32,231 bases of DNA, taken from positions 1,462-33,692 of the forward strand of contig JAKATH010000019.1 of the NCBI GenBank assembly GCA_021828055.1, given 5' to 3'. Position 1 is the first letter of the stretch, and the number at the start of each line of letters is the position of its first letter. Origin of the DNA: Actinomycetes bacterium. Lineage in GTDB: Bacteria > Actinomycetota > Acidimicrobiia > Acidimicrobiales > RAAP-2. Of this stretch, positions 1 to 8,514 are shown in pieces. The notes beneath the pieces are model-generated. The model searched no databases. It was given only the letters and a program-made list of their open reading frames with translations, and had not been told where the DNA came from. The position numbers were made by a program, and so were the translations under genes.

Positions 1-1127
<1,127 letters not shown>

Positions 1128-1131
<4 letters not shown>

Positions 1132-1904
1132 TCGCCCTCGAGCCCTGGCTGCGCGCCCGGCGCGACGAGGGGCGCAAGCTCCTCGTCCCCTACGTCATGG
1201 GCGGGATGTCCGAGGACTGGGTCGAGTCGCTGCAGGCGGTGGTGGCCGCCGGCGCCGACGCGGTCGAGGTGGGGATCCCCTTCTCCGACCCCATGATGGA
1301 CGGGCCGGTCATCCAGCGGGCAGGTGTCCACGCGCTCGACCGGGGCGCGACCCCGGCCCGGGTCGTCGACGACATCGCGTCCGCAGAGCTCGCGATCCCG
1401 GTCGCGGTGATGACGTACTACAACATCGTCTTTCGGATGGGCCATCGGCGCATGGCCCGGTCGCTGCGGGCCGCCGGCATCGGCGCCGCGATCGTGCCCG
1501 ACCTCCCCCTCGAAGAGCTCGACCCCTGGGCAGCCGAGGCCGACGCCGCGGAGGTCGCCACGGTCCTGCTCGTCGCACCCTCCACGCCGCAGGCACGGGT
1601 CGCGAGGATCTGCGCCCGCTCCCGGGGCTTCGTCTACGCCGTGGCGCGGATGGGCGTGACGGGGGAACGGGAGTCGCTCGGGAGCGACAGCGCCGACGTC
1701 GTGCGCCGGATCCGCCAGGTGACCGACACGCCGGTGTGCGTCGGGGTGGGCGTGTCGACGCCGGCGCAGGCTCGGACGGCGTGCGCGGTGGCCGACGGCG
1801 TCGTCGTCGGCTCCGCGTTGGTCCGCCGGCTGCTCGAGGGAGGCGGGCCCGACGCCGCGGCCGAGCTGGTCGGCCAGCTCCGGGCTGCGATCGACGAGAT
1901 GTGA
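1128..1904 (+). CDS. trpA: Tryptophan synthase alpha subunit
   Basis: Alpha chain of tryptophan synthase (258 aa): cleaves indole-3-glycerol phosphate to indole and glyceraldehyde-3-phosphate and channels indole to TrpB. The catalytic acids are Glu47 (in [12 protein letters not shown]) and Asp58 (in MMDGP). Later TIM-barrel signatures are [14 protein letters not shown], the GVTG loop and the phosphate-binding VGVGVSTP and VVVGSALV segments. I chose the GTG at 1128 because it overlaps the trpB stop (GTGA) and gives the normal family length; the open frame runs further upstream but that part is trpB shadow. It is the last gene of the rightward trp operon and faces the leftward GNAT gene. Confidence 0.96.
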
Positions 1905-1915
1905 GGGTCGTCGAG

Positions 1916-1936
1916 GGGCGGCCATGGGCCCCGCCC
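1916..1936. terminator. GC hairpin between convergent trpA and GNAT gene
   Basis: GGGCGG (1916-1921) pairs with CCGCCC (1931-1936) across a 9-base loop in the 86-base gap between two convergent genes. There is no T-run on either side, so any termination would not follow the classical intrinsic model. Confidence 0.3.
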
Positions 1937-1990
1937 GGGAGCGTGGCCGTCGCAGGGAGCCGCGCATCGGGGCCGGTCGGCGCCGTGGCC

Positions 1991-2878
1991 TCAGGACGGC
2001 GCGGACGCCCCCGCGCGGGGGACTGGCACCGCGAAGTAGTCCTCGGTCGTCCGGAGCTCGAACCCGACGGACGTGTAGAGCCCGAGCGCGTGGTCGTTGT
2101 CCGTCTCGACCTCGAGGGTCAGCCGCCGTGCGCCTCGACGGCGGGCCTCGAGGCAGGTCTCGTAGAGGATCGCCCGCCCGATCCCCTGCCCGCGCACGTC
2201 GGGACGGACCGCGAGGCCGTAGATGCCGGCCGGCTCGCCTCCGAGATCGAGGCGCACGGTGCCGACGGCGACGCCGCCCCGCTCCGCGACGAGCACGAGG
2301 TCCGTGGGTCCCGCCTGGCCGGCGTAGGCGCCCTGCCCGAAGCCGGCCTCGAGGATCGACACGATCTCGCGGCGGTCCCCCTCGTCGTCCCGCGCGAGGC
2401 GGATGCGGAGCGCCGCGGCGGAGGGGCCGGCCGCAGGTGGCCCCTCGGGCCGGCCGCCGAGCTCCAGGTGGTGCTCTGAATGGTCGAGCGTCGCCCCTCT
2501 GGCGAGCGCGAAGCGACGCCCGGTCTCCGTCGCGGTCGGGGTGACGAGCAAGACCCTCGTCCGCCCGCGCTCCCCGACGAGCTCGAGGGCACGGGCGAGC
2601 AGGGAGGAGCCGATGCCGTGTCGCCGCCAGGCCGGGTCGACCGCGCCGGCGAGCTCGGGCTCCCCGCCGAACTGGTGGAGCCCGCAGTAGCCGACGAGCG
2701 AGCCGCCGGACCACACGAGGAGGTCGTTCACCTCCCCGGCAGGACGCTCACGGATCACGCCCCACTCCAGCTTCAGGCGCCCCCCGTCGTGCGCGATCAC
2801 CCGGCGCTCGAGGTCGGCGACGGCGTCGAGCTGGGCGCCGGTGAGCCCGGGTGCGTCGTCGACGGGCGGGGGGAGCAA
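1991..2878 (-). CDS. Tandem GNAT-family N-acetyltransferase
   Basis: A 295-aa protein with two GNAT folds in a row. The first has an acetyl-CoA loop at VDPAWRRHGIGSSLL, the second at VRPDVRGQGIGRAIL followed by the typical ETDNDHALGLYTSVGF ending. It transfers an acyl group from CoA to an amine; the substrate cannot be told. Mycothiol synthase MshD has the same two-domain layout and length, but I do not see its characteristic second-domain residues, so I do not call it mshD. The start is a TTG at 2878: the frame is closed by the in-frame fabF stop just upstream and no ATG or GTG lies between, so a downstream GTG is the only alternative. It follows fabF by 27 bases and is probably co-transcribed with the fatty-acid genes. 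Confidence 0.8.
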   Translation of the reverse strand: MLPPPVDDAPGLTGAQLDAVADLERRVIAHDGGRLKLEWGVIRERPAGEVNDLLVWSGGSLVGYCGLHQFGGEPELAGAVDPAWRRHGIGSSLLARALELVGERGRTRVLLVTPTATETGRRFALARGATLDHSEHHLELGGRPEGPPAAGPSAAALRIRLARDDEGDRREIVSILEAGFGQGAYAGQAGPTDLVLVAERGGVAVGTVRLDLGGEPAGIYGLAVRPDVRGQGIGRAILYETCLEARRRGARRLTLEVETDNDHALGLYTSVGFELRTTEDYFAVPVPRAGASAPS

Positions 2879-2905
2879 GCGGGCTGCTGCGAGGAGCGCG
2901 AGGAG

Positions 2906-4108
2906 CTACTCGGACGGCGGGAGGATGACCAGGCAGCCGTTGTGGCCGCCGAACCCGAAGGAGTTCGACAGCACAGGGCCTGGTTCCCAGGGACGGGCCT
3001 CGCCACGGACGACGTCCAGGTGGATCTCGGCGTCGAGCTGCTCGCAGCCGTAGGTCGGCGGGATCACCCTGCGGTCGATCGCCAGGATCGAGGCGACCGC
3101 CTCGATCGCGCCGGCGGCGCCCAGGCCATGGCCCGTCACGCCCTTGGTCGAGGTGACCGGCGGGCCGGGCTCACCGAAGACCTTGTTGATCGCGCGGGCC
3201 TCGGTGAGGTCGTTGAGCGGCGTCGACGTGCCGTGCGCGTTGATGTGGGCGATGTCGGCGGCCGAGAGCTGCGCGTCGCCGAGCGCCTGCTCCATGCAGG
3301 CGACCGCGCCCTGCCCGTCGGGGGCCGGCTGGGTGATGTGGTGGGCGTCCGCGGTCGACCCGGACCCGGCGATCTCGGCGTAGATGCGAGCGCCACGTGC
3401 GAGCGCGTGGTCCCACGCTTCGAGCACCAGCGCGGCCGCGCCCTCCGAGATGACGAACCCGTCCCGCCGCACGTCGAAGGGCCGCGACACCCCGCTCGTC
3501 GACAGCGCGGTCATGTTCGCGAAGGCGGCGACGGCGACGGGGTGCATCGACGCCTCGGCGCCGCCGCCCACGACCACGTCGCACCGCCCGCTCGCCACGA
3601 GCCGCGCCGCGTTGGCGACTCCGTGGGTGCCCGCAGCGCACGCGGTGACCACGGTCTCGGAAGGGCCGTGCCAGCCGTTGCGCATCGAGACGTGGGCGGC
3701 GCCGGCGTTGGCCATCATCATCGGGACGAGGAACGGGGAGACCCGGCGCGCGCCCCGCTCGTTGTAGACGGTGACCTGGCCGGCGAGGGTCTCGAACCCG
3801 CCGACGCCGGTGCCGAACAGCACGCCTGCACGAGCAGGGTCGACGCCGAGCTCGCCGGCGTCCTCCAGCGCCATCTGCGCTGCCGCCACCGTGAACGCCG
3901 CGAACGGGTCCACGCGGCGTGCTTCCTTCGAGTCGAAGTAGACGGAGGGGTCGAAGTCGGGCACGCGTCGCCTTCCCGAGATGGACGGGTGCACGAGGCC
4001 TTCCCAGAGCGCCTCGACGCCCAGCCCGCAGCAGGTGACCGCGCCGATCCCGGTGACGGCGACGCGCCGTCCCCGGACCGGGCCGTGGGATCCGACCCCG
4101 AGCAGCAT
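2906..4108 (-). CDS. fabF: 3-oxoacyl-ACP synthase II (KAS II)
   Basis: Condensing enzyme of type II fatty-acid synthesis: joins malonyl-ACP to acyl-ACP with loss of CO2. The 400-aa protein has the Cys-His-His triad of KAS I/II: Cys157 in [11 protein letters not shown], His292 in [11 protein letters not shown] and His327 in [13 protein letters not shown]; the glycine-rich tail [10 protein letters not shown] is present. The ATG at 4108 shares one base with the acpP stop. The frame stays open 68 codons further upstream, but that part is acpP read out of frame. Its position directly after acpP is the common arrangement, and the coupling should balance enzyme and carrier. Confidence 0.95.
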   Translation of the reverse strand: MLLGVGSHGPVRGRRVAVTGIGAVTCCGLGVEALWEGLVHPSISGRRRVPDFDPSVYFDSKEARRVDPFAAFTVAAAQMALEDAGELGVDPARAGVLFGTGVGGFETLAGQVTVYNERGARRVSPFLVPMMMANAGAAHVSMRNGWHGPSETVVTACAAGTHGVANAARLVASGRCDVVVGGGAEASMHPVAVAAFANMTALSTSGVSRPFDVRRDGFVISEGAAALVLEAWDHALARGARIYAEIAGSGSTADAHHITQPAPDGQGAVACMEQALGDAQLSAADIAHINAHGTSTPLNDLTEARAINKVFGEPGPPVTSTKGVTGHGLGAAGAIEAVASILAIDRRVIPPTYGCEQLDAEIHLDVVRGEARPWEPGPVLSNSFGFGGHNGCLVILPPSE

Positions 4109-4347
4109 CAGAGCTTCGAGCTGATCAGCTCGAAGGCCTGCCCCGCCGTCTCGATGTCCTCGAGCTCGCTCTCCTCCACGGAGACGTCGAACGCCTCCTC
4201 GAGGGCCATCACCAGCTCGACGAGGTCGAGGCTGTCGGCGTCGAGGTCCTCGGCGAACCGGGCGTCCATCGTCACCTTCTCTGCGGGCACCTGGAGGACC
4301 TCCACGGCGCACTCACGGAATTTCTCGAACGCTGCCTCGTTGTCCAC
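4108..4347 (-). CDS. acpP: Acyl carrier protein
   Basis: A 79-aa acidic four-helix carrier protein that holds growing acyl chains on 4'-phosphopantetheine. The attachment serine is Ser39 in the [12 protein letters not shown] motif. It starts at GTG 4347, preceded by a purine-rich AGGAGAAGGACGAGG stretch that offers more than one Shine-Dalgarno match. Size and sequence are those of the primary fatty-acid ACP; it is distinct from the second carrier at 31169. It is followed with one base of overlap by fabF. The 259-base gap separating it from fabG suggests a promoter of its own. Confidence 0.95.
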   Translation of the reverse strand: MDNEAAFEKFRECAVEVLQVPAEKVTMDARFAEDLDADSLDLVELVMALEEAFDVSVEESELEDIETAGQAFELISSKL

Positions 4348-4495
4348 GTCCTCGTCCTTCTCCTAGTCGGGCCTTCCGCAGGCCTCTGTCTCGGGCGCCG
4401 TCGGGTCCTCCGGCCATGCGTCGGGGCCCTCGGTCCTGCTACGGGTCGTCGGGTCCGGTCAGATCCCCGAGCGGCCCTTGCCCTGGCGGCCCATG

Positions 4496-4501
4496 AGCCT
4501 A
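4496..4501 (-). promoter_or_regulatory. Possible -10 element for acpP-fabF
   Basis: The only promoter-like signal I find in the 259-base gap between fabG and acpP (4348-4606) is TAGGCT on the minus strand. It would give a leader of roughly 140 bases. No convincing -35 hexamer is seen. No gene is supported in this gap. Confidence 0.25.
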
Positions 4502-4606
4502 TCCGCGTGCCTCAGTCGTCTCGGGGAGCTCTCGGGGCCGCGGAGCCGCCCGGGTCGGGGCGACCTCGGAGGAGCCCGAGACCGGAGGTCCGAGCGGCGC
4601 GGCTGC

Positions 4607-5395
4607 TCACAGCCCCATGCCGAGCCCGCCGTCGACGGGCAGCACCGCGCCGGTGACGTAGGCCGCCTCGTCCGAGGCGAGGAAGCCGACCGCGGCCGCC
4701 ACGTCCTCCGGGCTCCCGGCACGACCGAGCGGGACCATGGCGACGAGCTCGCCCACCCGCCCCTCCCCCAGCACCCGGGTCATGTCGGTCGTCACGACCC
4801 CGGGCGCGACCACGTTGACGGTGATCTGCCGGCTCGCCACCTCGCGTGCGAGCGCCCGGGCCATGCCGACCAGGCCGGCCTTGGACGCGGCGTAGTTGAC
4901 CTGGCCGGGCAGGCCGACGAAGGCGCCGACCGACGAGACGAAGACGATTCGGCCGTGGCGGAGCCGGAGCATCCTGGCCACCGCCCGCTTGGCGACCCGG
5001 AAGGCGCCCGTGAGGTTGGTCTCGAGCACGTCGTGCCAGGCGTCCTCGCCCATGCGCAGCACCAGCATGTCGCGGGCGATCCCGGCGTTGGCGACGAGGA
5101 CCTCCACGGGCCCCCACCGCTCCTCGATCGCACAGAATGCCGCCTCCACCTGCGCGGGGTCGGTCACGTCGCACCGCAGGGCGCAGAAGCGCTCCTCGGG
5201 CACGGAGCCGGGGGGCTCCAGCTCGCGGGCGTCGCCGCGCGTCGTCGCCGCGACCCGGTCGCCGCGGGCTGCGAACCAGGCCGCGCACGCCGCGCCGATC
5301 CCCCTGGACCCGCCGGTGACGAGGACCACCCTGCCGGTACCCGGCTCGGCTCGGGCCCCGCCCGACCCGCCCGGGGCCTCCGGCTCCCGGCTCAC
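4607..5395 (-). CDS. fabG: 3-oxoacyl-ACP reductase, SDR family
   Basis: NADPH-dependent reduction of 3-oxoacyl-ACP to 3-hydroxyacyl-ACP. The 262-aa SDR protein has the cofactor loop TGGSRGIG (27-34), ANAG (102-105) and the catalytic Ser155, Tyr168 and Lys172 (NYAASKAG). About 20 residues rich in Gly, Ala and Pro precede the Rossmann fold, longer than in E. coli FabG. The GTG at 5395 is preceded by AGGGGG, and the gene lies 13 bases after fabD, so the two form an operon. FabG paralogues with other substrates are common in actinobacteria, but the company of fabD, acpP and fabF favours the fatty-acid role. Confidence 0.88.
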   Translation of the reverse strand: MSREPEAPGGSGGARAEPGTGRVVLVTGGSRGIGAACAAWFAARGDRVAATTRGDARELEPPGSVPEERFCALRCDVTDPAQVEAAFCAIEERWGPVEVLVANAGIARDMLVLRMGEDAWHDVLETNLTGAFRVAKRAVARMLRLRHGRIVFVSSVGAFVGLPGQVNYAASKAGLVGMARALAREVASRQITVNVVAPGVVTTDMTRVLGEGRVGELVAMVPLGRAGSPEDVAAAVGFLASDEAAYVTGAVLPVDGGLGMGL

Positions 5396-5408
5396 CGGCG
5401 CCCCCTGC

Positions 5409-6707
5409 TCACGTCCTGTCCCCGCTCACCCGGAGCCACACGAGCGGCTGGCCCTCCTGGACCCGCTCGCCGGCGACCGACAGCCAGCGGATCACCGCCC
5501 CCTCGAACGGGGTGCGCACCTCCGTCACCCCGACCCGCCCCACGAGATCGCCCGTACGGACGTGGGAGGAGGCCGTCTCGTGGCCCGGGGTCCCCGGCAA
5601 GAGGCCCGTGCCGGGGGCGGCGAGGGACTGCTCGGGCGCGAAGATCCCGGAGCACGGGCTCACGACCACCCGCTCGGACATGTAGAGGTGGTCTCCTTGG
5701 ATGGCGTGGGCGTCGTGGTGCCACACGTCGCGGACGGCCCCGCCCGCGCCGGCGCGGGGGCTCGGGCCCCCCGGCGGGCCGCCTGCATGGCCGCCCGCCA
5801 CCGCATCGAGCAGCGAATCGAGATCGTCGGGCTTGGCGACCGACAGCGCCTGCGCCTCGGGGGCGCTCCGCCGCACGAGGCCGGTCAGGACGCCCCCCGG
5901 CCCGATCTCGACGAAGGTCGTCGTGCCGAGGCCCGACAGGGTCTCGATCGTCTGGCGCCAGCGCACGGGGCCGCACAGCTGCGCGGACAGGAGCCCCGGC
6001 CACTCGGACGGATCGGAGTGGACGCGCGCATCGACGTTGGCGACGACCGGCACCTCGGGCGCGGAGAACACGACGTCGCCGAGCGCCTTGCGCAGCGCGG
6101 GACGTGCCGCGGCCATGAGCGGCGTATGGAAGGCGCCGGACACCGGCAGCGGCAGCACCTTGCGCGCCCCGAGCTCGCGGGCGATCTCCGAGGCTGCGGC
6201 GACCGCGTCCGTCGTGCCTGCGATGACGACCTGTCCTGGCGCGTTGTAGTTCGCCACCCACGCCTCGCCCTCGGCGCGGTGGCACGCTGCCTCCGCGTCG
6301 TCGTCGCCGATCCCGATGAGCGCGGCCATCGTGCCCGGCGCGTCGTCCCCGGCGCGCGCCATGGCGTCGCCGCGCGCGACCACGAGCGCGGCGCCGTCGC
6401 CGAACGGCATCGCGCCGGCCGCGACGAGCGCGCTGTACTCGCCGAGCGAATGGCCCGCGCAGGCGGCGGGGGAGAGGCCGACCCGCTCGACGGCGTCCAG
6501 GACCACGAGCGACTGGACGAAGGTGGCGAGCTGGGCGTTCGCGGTCCGGGTCAGCTCCTCCATCGGCGCGTCGACGAGCAGCGCCGCGACGTCGCGGCCG
6601 ATCGCCGCCGAGGCCTCCGCGACCACCTCCCAGGACGGGTGATCGACCCAGGGCCGGCCCATGCCCGAGCGTTGCGAGCCCTGGCCGGGGAAGGTGAAGG
6701 CCAACAC
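5409..6707 (-). CDS. fabD: Malonyl-CoA:ACP transacylase with C-terminal biotinyl/lipoyl-like domain
   Basis: Loads malonyl groups from CoA onto ACP. Of 432 residues, about 1-300 are a complete FabD: FTFPGQGSQ, nucleophile Ser87 in GHSLGEYSAL, Arg112 and the active-site His194 in SGAFHTPLM. Normal FabD proteins end near 310. Here a Gly/Pro/Ala linker (about 302-325) leads into about 80 residues (346-426) that read like a barrel-sandwich hybrid of the biotinyl/lipoyl type: VVVSPCSGIF, a GDLVGRV turn, then RTPFEGAVIRWLSVAGERV and EGQPLVWLRV. The modified lysine of the EAMKM motif is absent, so it is unlikely to carry biotin. The start is GTG 6707; TTG 6704 is an alternative with better spacing to GGAG. 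First gene of the leftward cluster; no fabH is seen beside it. Confidence 0.9.
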   Translation of the reverse strand: MLAFTFPGQGSQRSGMGRPWVDHPSWEVVAEASAAIGRDVAALLVDAPMEELTRTANAQLATFVQSLVVLDAVERVGLSPAACAGHSLGEYSALVAAGAMPFGDGAALVVARGDAMARAGDDAPGTMAALIGIGDDDAEAACHRAEGEAWVANYNAPGQVVIAGTTDAVAAASEIARELGARKVLPLPVSGAFHTPLMAAARPALRKALGDVVFSAPEVPVVANVDARVHSDPSEWPGLLSAQLCGPVRWRQTIETLSGLGTTTFVEIGPGGVLTGLVRRSAPEAQALSVAKPDDLDSLLDAVAGGHAGGPPGGPSPRAGAGGAVRDVWHHDAHAIQGDHLYMSERVVVSPCSGIFAPEQSLAAPGTGLLPGTPGHETASSHVRTGDLVGRVGVTEVRTPFEGAVIRWLSVAGERVQEGQPLVWLRVSGDRT

Positions 6708-6778
6708 GGGCTCCAGTGTGGCACGGAGGGGGAGCGGGCGGCCGGGTGCGGCGCCCGGAGGTCGCGCCGGGGGTCCGG

Positions 6779-6784
6779 TACCGT
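6779..6784 (+). promoter_or_regulatory. TANNNT -10 box for the nitrilase gene
   Basis: TACCGT ends 7 bases before the GTG at 6792, the spacing expected of a leaderless actinobacterial mRNA. It lies in the 84-base gap to the divergent fabD gene. Confidence 0.4.
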
Positions 6785-6791
6785 GGGCACC

Positions 6792-7631
6792 GTGCGGGTG
6801 GCTGCGGTGCAGGTCGCGACGGGCTTCGACCTCGCGGAGAACCGGCGTCTGGTCGCAGGCCGGCTGCGCGCGGCGGCGGAAGGGGGCGCGACGCTGGTCG
6901 TGCTCCCCGAGGCCGCCATGTGCACCTTCGGCGACGTCGGCTTCGACCTCTCCTCGGTGGCCGAGCCGCTCGATGGACCGTTCGTCTCGGTGCTCGCCCA
7001 GGGCGCGGCGCGGCACGGGTGCGTCGTGGTCGCGGGGATGTTCGAGCAGGTGCCGGCCGCCGGCCCGGGCGTCCCGGGGCGCGACCCCCGCCGTCCCCCC
7101 GAGCGCGTCTTCAACACGGCCGTGGTCGTCGGTCCAGACGGGCTCGTCGCCGCCTACCGGAAGCTGCACCTGTTCGACGCGCTCGGTGCCCGGGAGTCCG
7201 ACCGGGTGGCCGGCGGGGACCCCGCCGGGGGCGTGGTGACGGTGCCCCTCGACGACGATCTGGTGCTCGGCGTCATGACCTGCTACGACCTCCGGTTCCC
7301 CGAGATGGCCCGCGCGCTCGTCGACCGCGGGGCCACGGTGATCGCGCTGGCGGCGCACTGGTACAACGGCTCCGGGAAGGCAGCGGTCTGGGAGACCCTG
7401 GTGCGGGCGCGGGCGATCGAGAGCACGGCGTACGTCGTCGCCGCGGGGAAGCCCGAGGACGAGGCGGTCGGTCGCTCGATGGTCGTCGACCCGCTCGGCG
7501 AGGTGCTGGTGGAGCTCGGCGGCAAGGAGGAGGACATCGCCTTCGCGGACGTCTCGCCTGGCCGGGTCTCGGCGGTGCGCAGGATGCTCCCCGTCCTCGA
7601 GCACCGGCGCTTCGACGTCGTCTCGCGCTGA
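6792..7631 (+). CDS. Carbon-nitrogen hydrolase (nitrilase superfamily, Nit-type amidase)
   Basis: A 279-aa cytosolic hydrolase of C-N bonds, probably an omega-amidase or related repair amidase. The catalytic triad is complete: Glu40 in VVLPEAAM, Lys124 in YRKLHLFD and Cys164 in MTCYDLRFPE. The family's internal signature AIESTAYVVAAGK and the closing strand VVDPLGEVL are also present. The MTCYDLRFPE text is typical of the Nit1/Nit2 branch (family knowledge); the substrate is not readable from sequence. I chose GTG 6792 because it begins directly at the conserved VRVAAVQ strand and lies 7 bases after a TANNNT box. GTG 6783, with GGGGG 9 bases upstream, would add three residues. It is divergent from fabD and not in an operon. 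Confidence 0.88.
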   Translation: MRVAAVQVATGFDLAENRRLVAGRLRAAAEGGATLVVLPEAAMCTFGDVGFDLSSVAEPLDGPFVSVLAQGAARHGCVVVAGMFEQVPAAGPGVPGRDPRRPPERVFNTAVVVGPDGLVAAYRKLHLFDALGARESDRVAGGDPAGGVVTVPLDDDLVLGVMTCYDLRFPEMARALVDRGATVIALAAHWYNGSGKAAVWETLVRARAIESTAYVVAAGKPEDEAVGRSMVVDPLGEVLVELGGKEEDIAFADVSPGRVSAVRRMLPVLEHRRFDVVSR

Positions 7632-7655
7632 CCGGTGCGCTTCGACCGCCGCGGT

Positions 7656-7731
7656 GCTGCCGGCGGCGACCACCGTCGACGGCCGGCAGCGCCGGCGGGC
7701 TGGCACGACGTGCATGGCGTGCACGTCGTGC
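7656..7731 (+). terminator. Two consecutive hairpins after the nitrilase gene
   Basis: GCTGCCGGC (7656-7664) pairs with GCCGGCAGC (7682-7690). A second, stronger stem of 12 perfect base pairs is formed by GCACGACGTGCA (7703-7714) and TGCACGTCGTGC (7720-7731) around a 5-base loop. They lie 25-100 bases after the stop codon. No T-tract follows, so this is a probable U-less terminator or mRNA-stabilising structure; the 12-bp arms could also be a protein site. Confidence 0.45.
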
Positions 7732-7780
7732 ACGGAGTGAGGCGCCCCGGACGCACTTCGTCGGCGCCTACGCGAGCCCG

Positions 7781-7876
7781 CACACGACCGGAGACGCCTG
7801 CACACGACCGGAGACGCCCGCACACGACCGGAGACGCCTGGGTGACCGGAGACGCCTGGGTGCCCGGAGACGCCTG
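7781..7876. repeat. Tandem array of 20- and 18-base units beside the tRNA
   Basis: Three 20-base units (7781-7840; CACACGACCGGAGACGCCTG with one change in the second copy) are followed by two 18-base units (7841-7858, 7859-7876). All share CCGGAGACGCC. The last unit contains GTGCCCGGAG, which recurs at 7887-7896 and at 7899-7908, the latter being the complement of the tRNA 3' end. Non-coding; it lies just beyond the 3' end of the leftward tRNA. Confidence 0.85.
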
Positions 7877-7899
7877 TGCTGCGCGCGTGCCCGGAGCGG

Positions 7900-7983
7900 T
7901 GCCCGGAGCGGGACTCGAACCCGCACGCCCTTGCGAGCAAAGGCTTTTGAGGCCTCCGCGTCTACCGATTCCGCCATCCGGGC
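7900..7983 (-). tRNA. tRNA-Leu, anticodon CAA
   Basis: An 84-base gene for the tRNA that reads UUG codons. The acceptor stem GCCCGGA pairs with TCCGGGC. The D-arm text is GGCGGAATCGGTAGAC, and the anticodon stem GAGGC/GCCTT closes the loop CTCAAAA with anticodon CAA. The variable arm is long (TTGCTCGCAAGGGCGT region), as in class II tRNAs, and the T-arm is CGGGTTCGAGTCCCG. The discriminator is A. The encoded bases after it read CCG, so CCA must be added after transcription. Confidence 0.95.
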
Positions 7984-7993
7984 AGGAGGCCCG

Positions 7994-7999
7994 AGCCTA
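7994..7999 (-). promoter_or_regulatory. Possible -10 box of tRNA-Leu
   Basis: TAGGCT on the minus strand ends 10 bases before the tRNA 5' end. No clear -35 is seen. The rest of 7984-8100 holds no recognisable feature. Confidence 0.35.
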
Positions 8000-8100
8000 C
8001 CGTCGCGTCGGCGGCGTCCCGGGGTCTCCACGAATGAGCGGGCGGCCGAGGTCGCGGCGGGCCCCTGGCCTCGGCGCTGCGGATCTGGCCACCTGCCACG

Positions 8101-8106
8101 TAGAAT
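8101..8106 (+). promoter_or_regulatory. TANNNT -10 box for the 96-aa protein gene
   Basis: TAGAAT ends 9 bases before the ATG at 8116. With a transcript start 6-8 bases after the box, the mRNA would have essentially no leader. No Shine-Dalgarno sequence lies between them. Confidence 0.5.
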
Positions 8107-8115
8107 CGGGGCTTC

Positions 8116-8406
8116 ATGCAACGGCTCCTGGTCGAGCGACGCCTGCGCGAGGTGCACGTCCGGCTGGTGCGCGCCCGCGGAGAGCTCGCGGTGCTCGACG
8201 AGCAGCTCGCGCACGTCTCCGAGGAGGCCGAGGACGCGAGGATCCGGTCCCTCGTCGCCGAGACCCCTCTCGCCGCGCACGAGTACTCCGAGGTCCAGCG
8301 GCACGTCGACGCCATGGCCCGGGCGAGGGCGGCGCTGTCGGCGACGGTGCAGGGGCTCGAGCGCCGCCGCGACGAGCTGCTCATGGACGTGGGCGATGGC
8401 GGCTAG
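8116..8406 (+). CDS. Small charged coiled-coil protein of unknown function
   Basis: A 96-aa protein, almost entirely helical by composition, rich in Arg, Glu, Ala and Leu with heptad-like spacing (RLREVHVRLVRARGELAVL, then ALSATVQGLERRRDELL). It has no signal peptide, membrane segment or cysteines. I do not recognise a named family; it looks like a short antiparallel coiled coil that could dimerise or hold a partner. It lies between a tRNA and pdtaR, 108 bases before the latter, and could be co-transcribed with it. The start is supported by a TANNNT box 9 bases upstream rather than by a ribosome binding site. Codon use matches its neighbours. Confidence 0.75.
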   Translation: MQRLLVERRLREVHVRLVRARGELAVLDEQLAHVSEEAEDARIRSLVAETPLAAHEYSEVQRHVDAMARARAALSATVQGLERRRDELLMDVGDGG

Positions 8407-8514
8407 CCCGACGGTGCAACGTCGGGCTGGCGACAGGGACCCGGCGAGGAGCGGCGCCAGGGCGCAGCACGGCGCCGCGGCTGCAGGGCGGCCCGAGACC
8501 CGGAAGGTGGACGG

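Noticed and set aside
1991-2878. Mycothiol synthase mshD
   Set aside because: The two-GNAT layout and length fit, but the characteristic MshD residues of the second domain are not seen.
4467-4494. Small peptide MGRQGKGRSGI in the fabG-acpP gap
   Set aside because: Only 11 codons, with no ribosome binding site and a -10-like box too close to the ATG to drive it.
7781-7876. CRISPR array
   Set aside because: Units are contiguous 18-20 base repeats without spacers and there are no cas genes.
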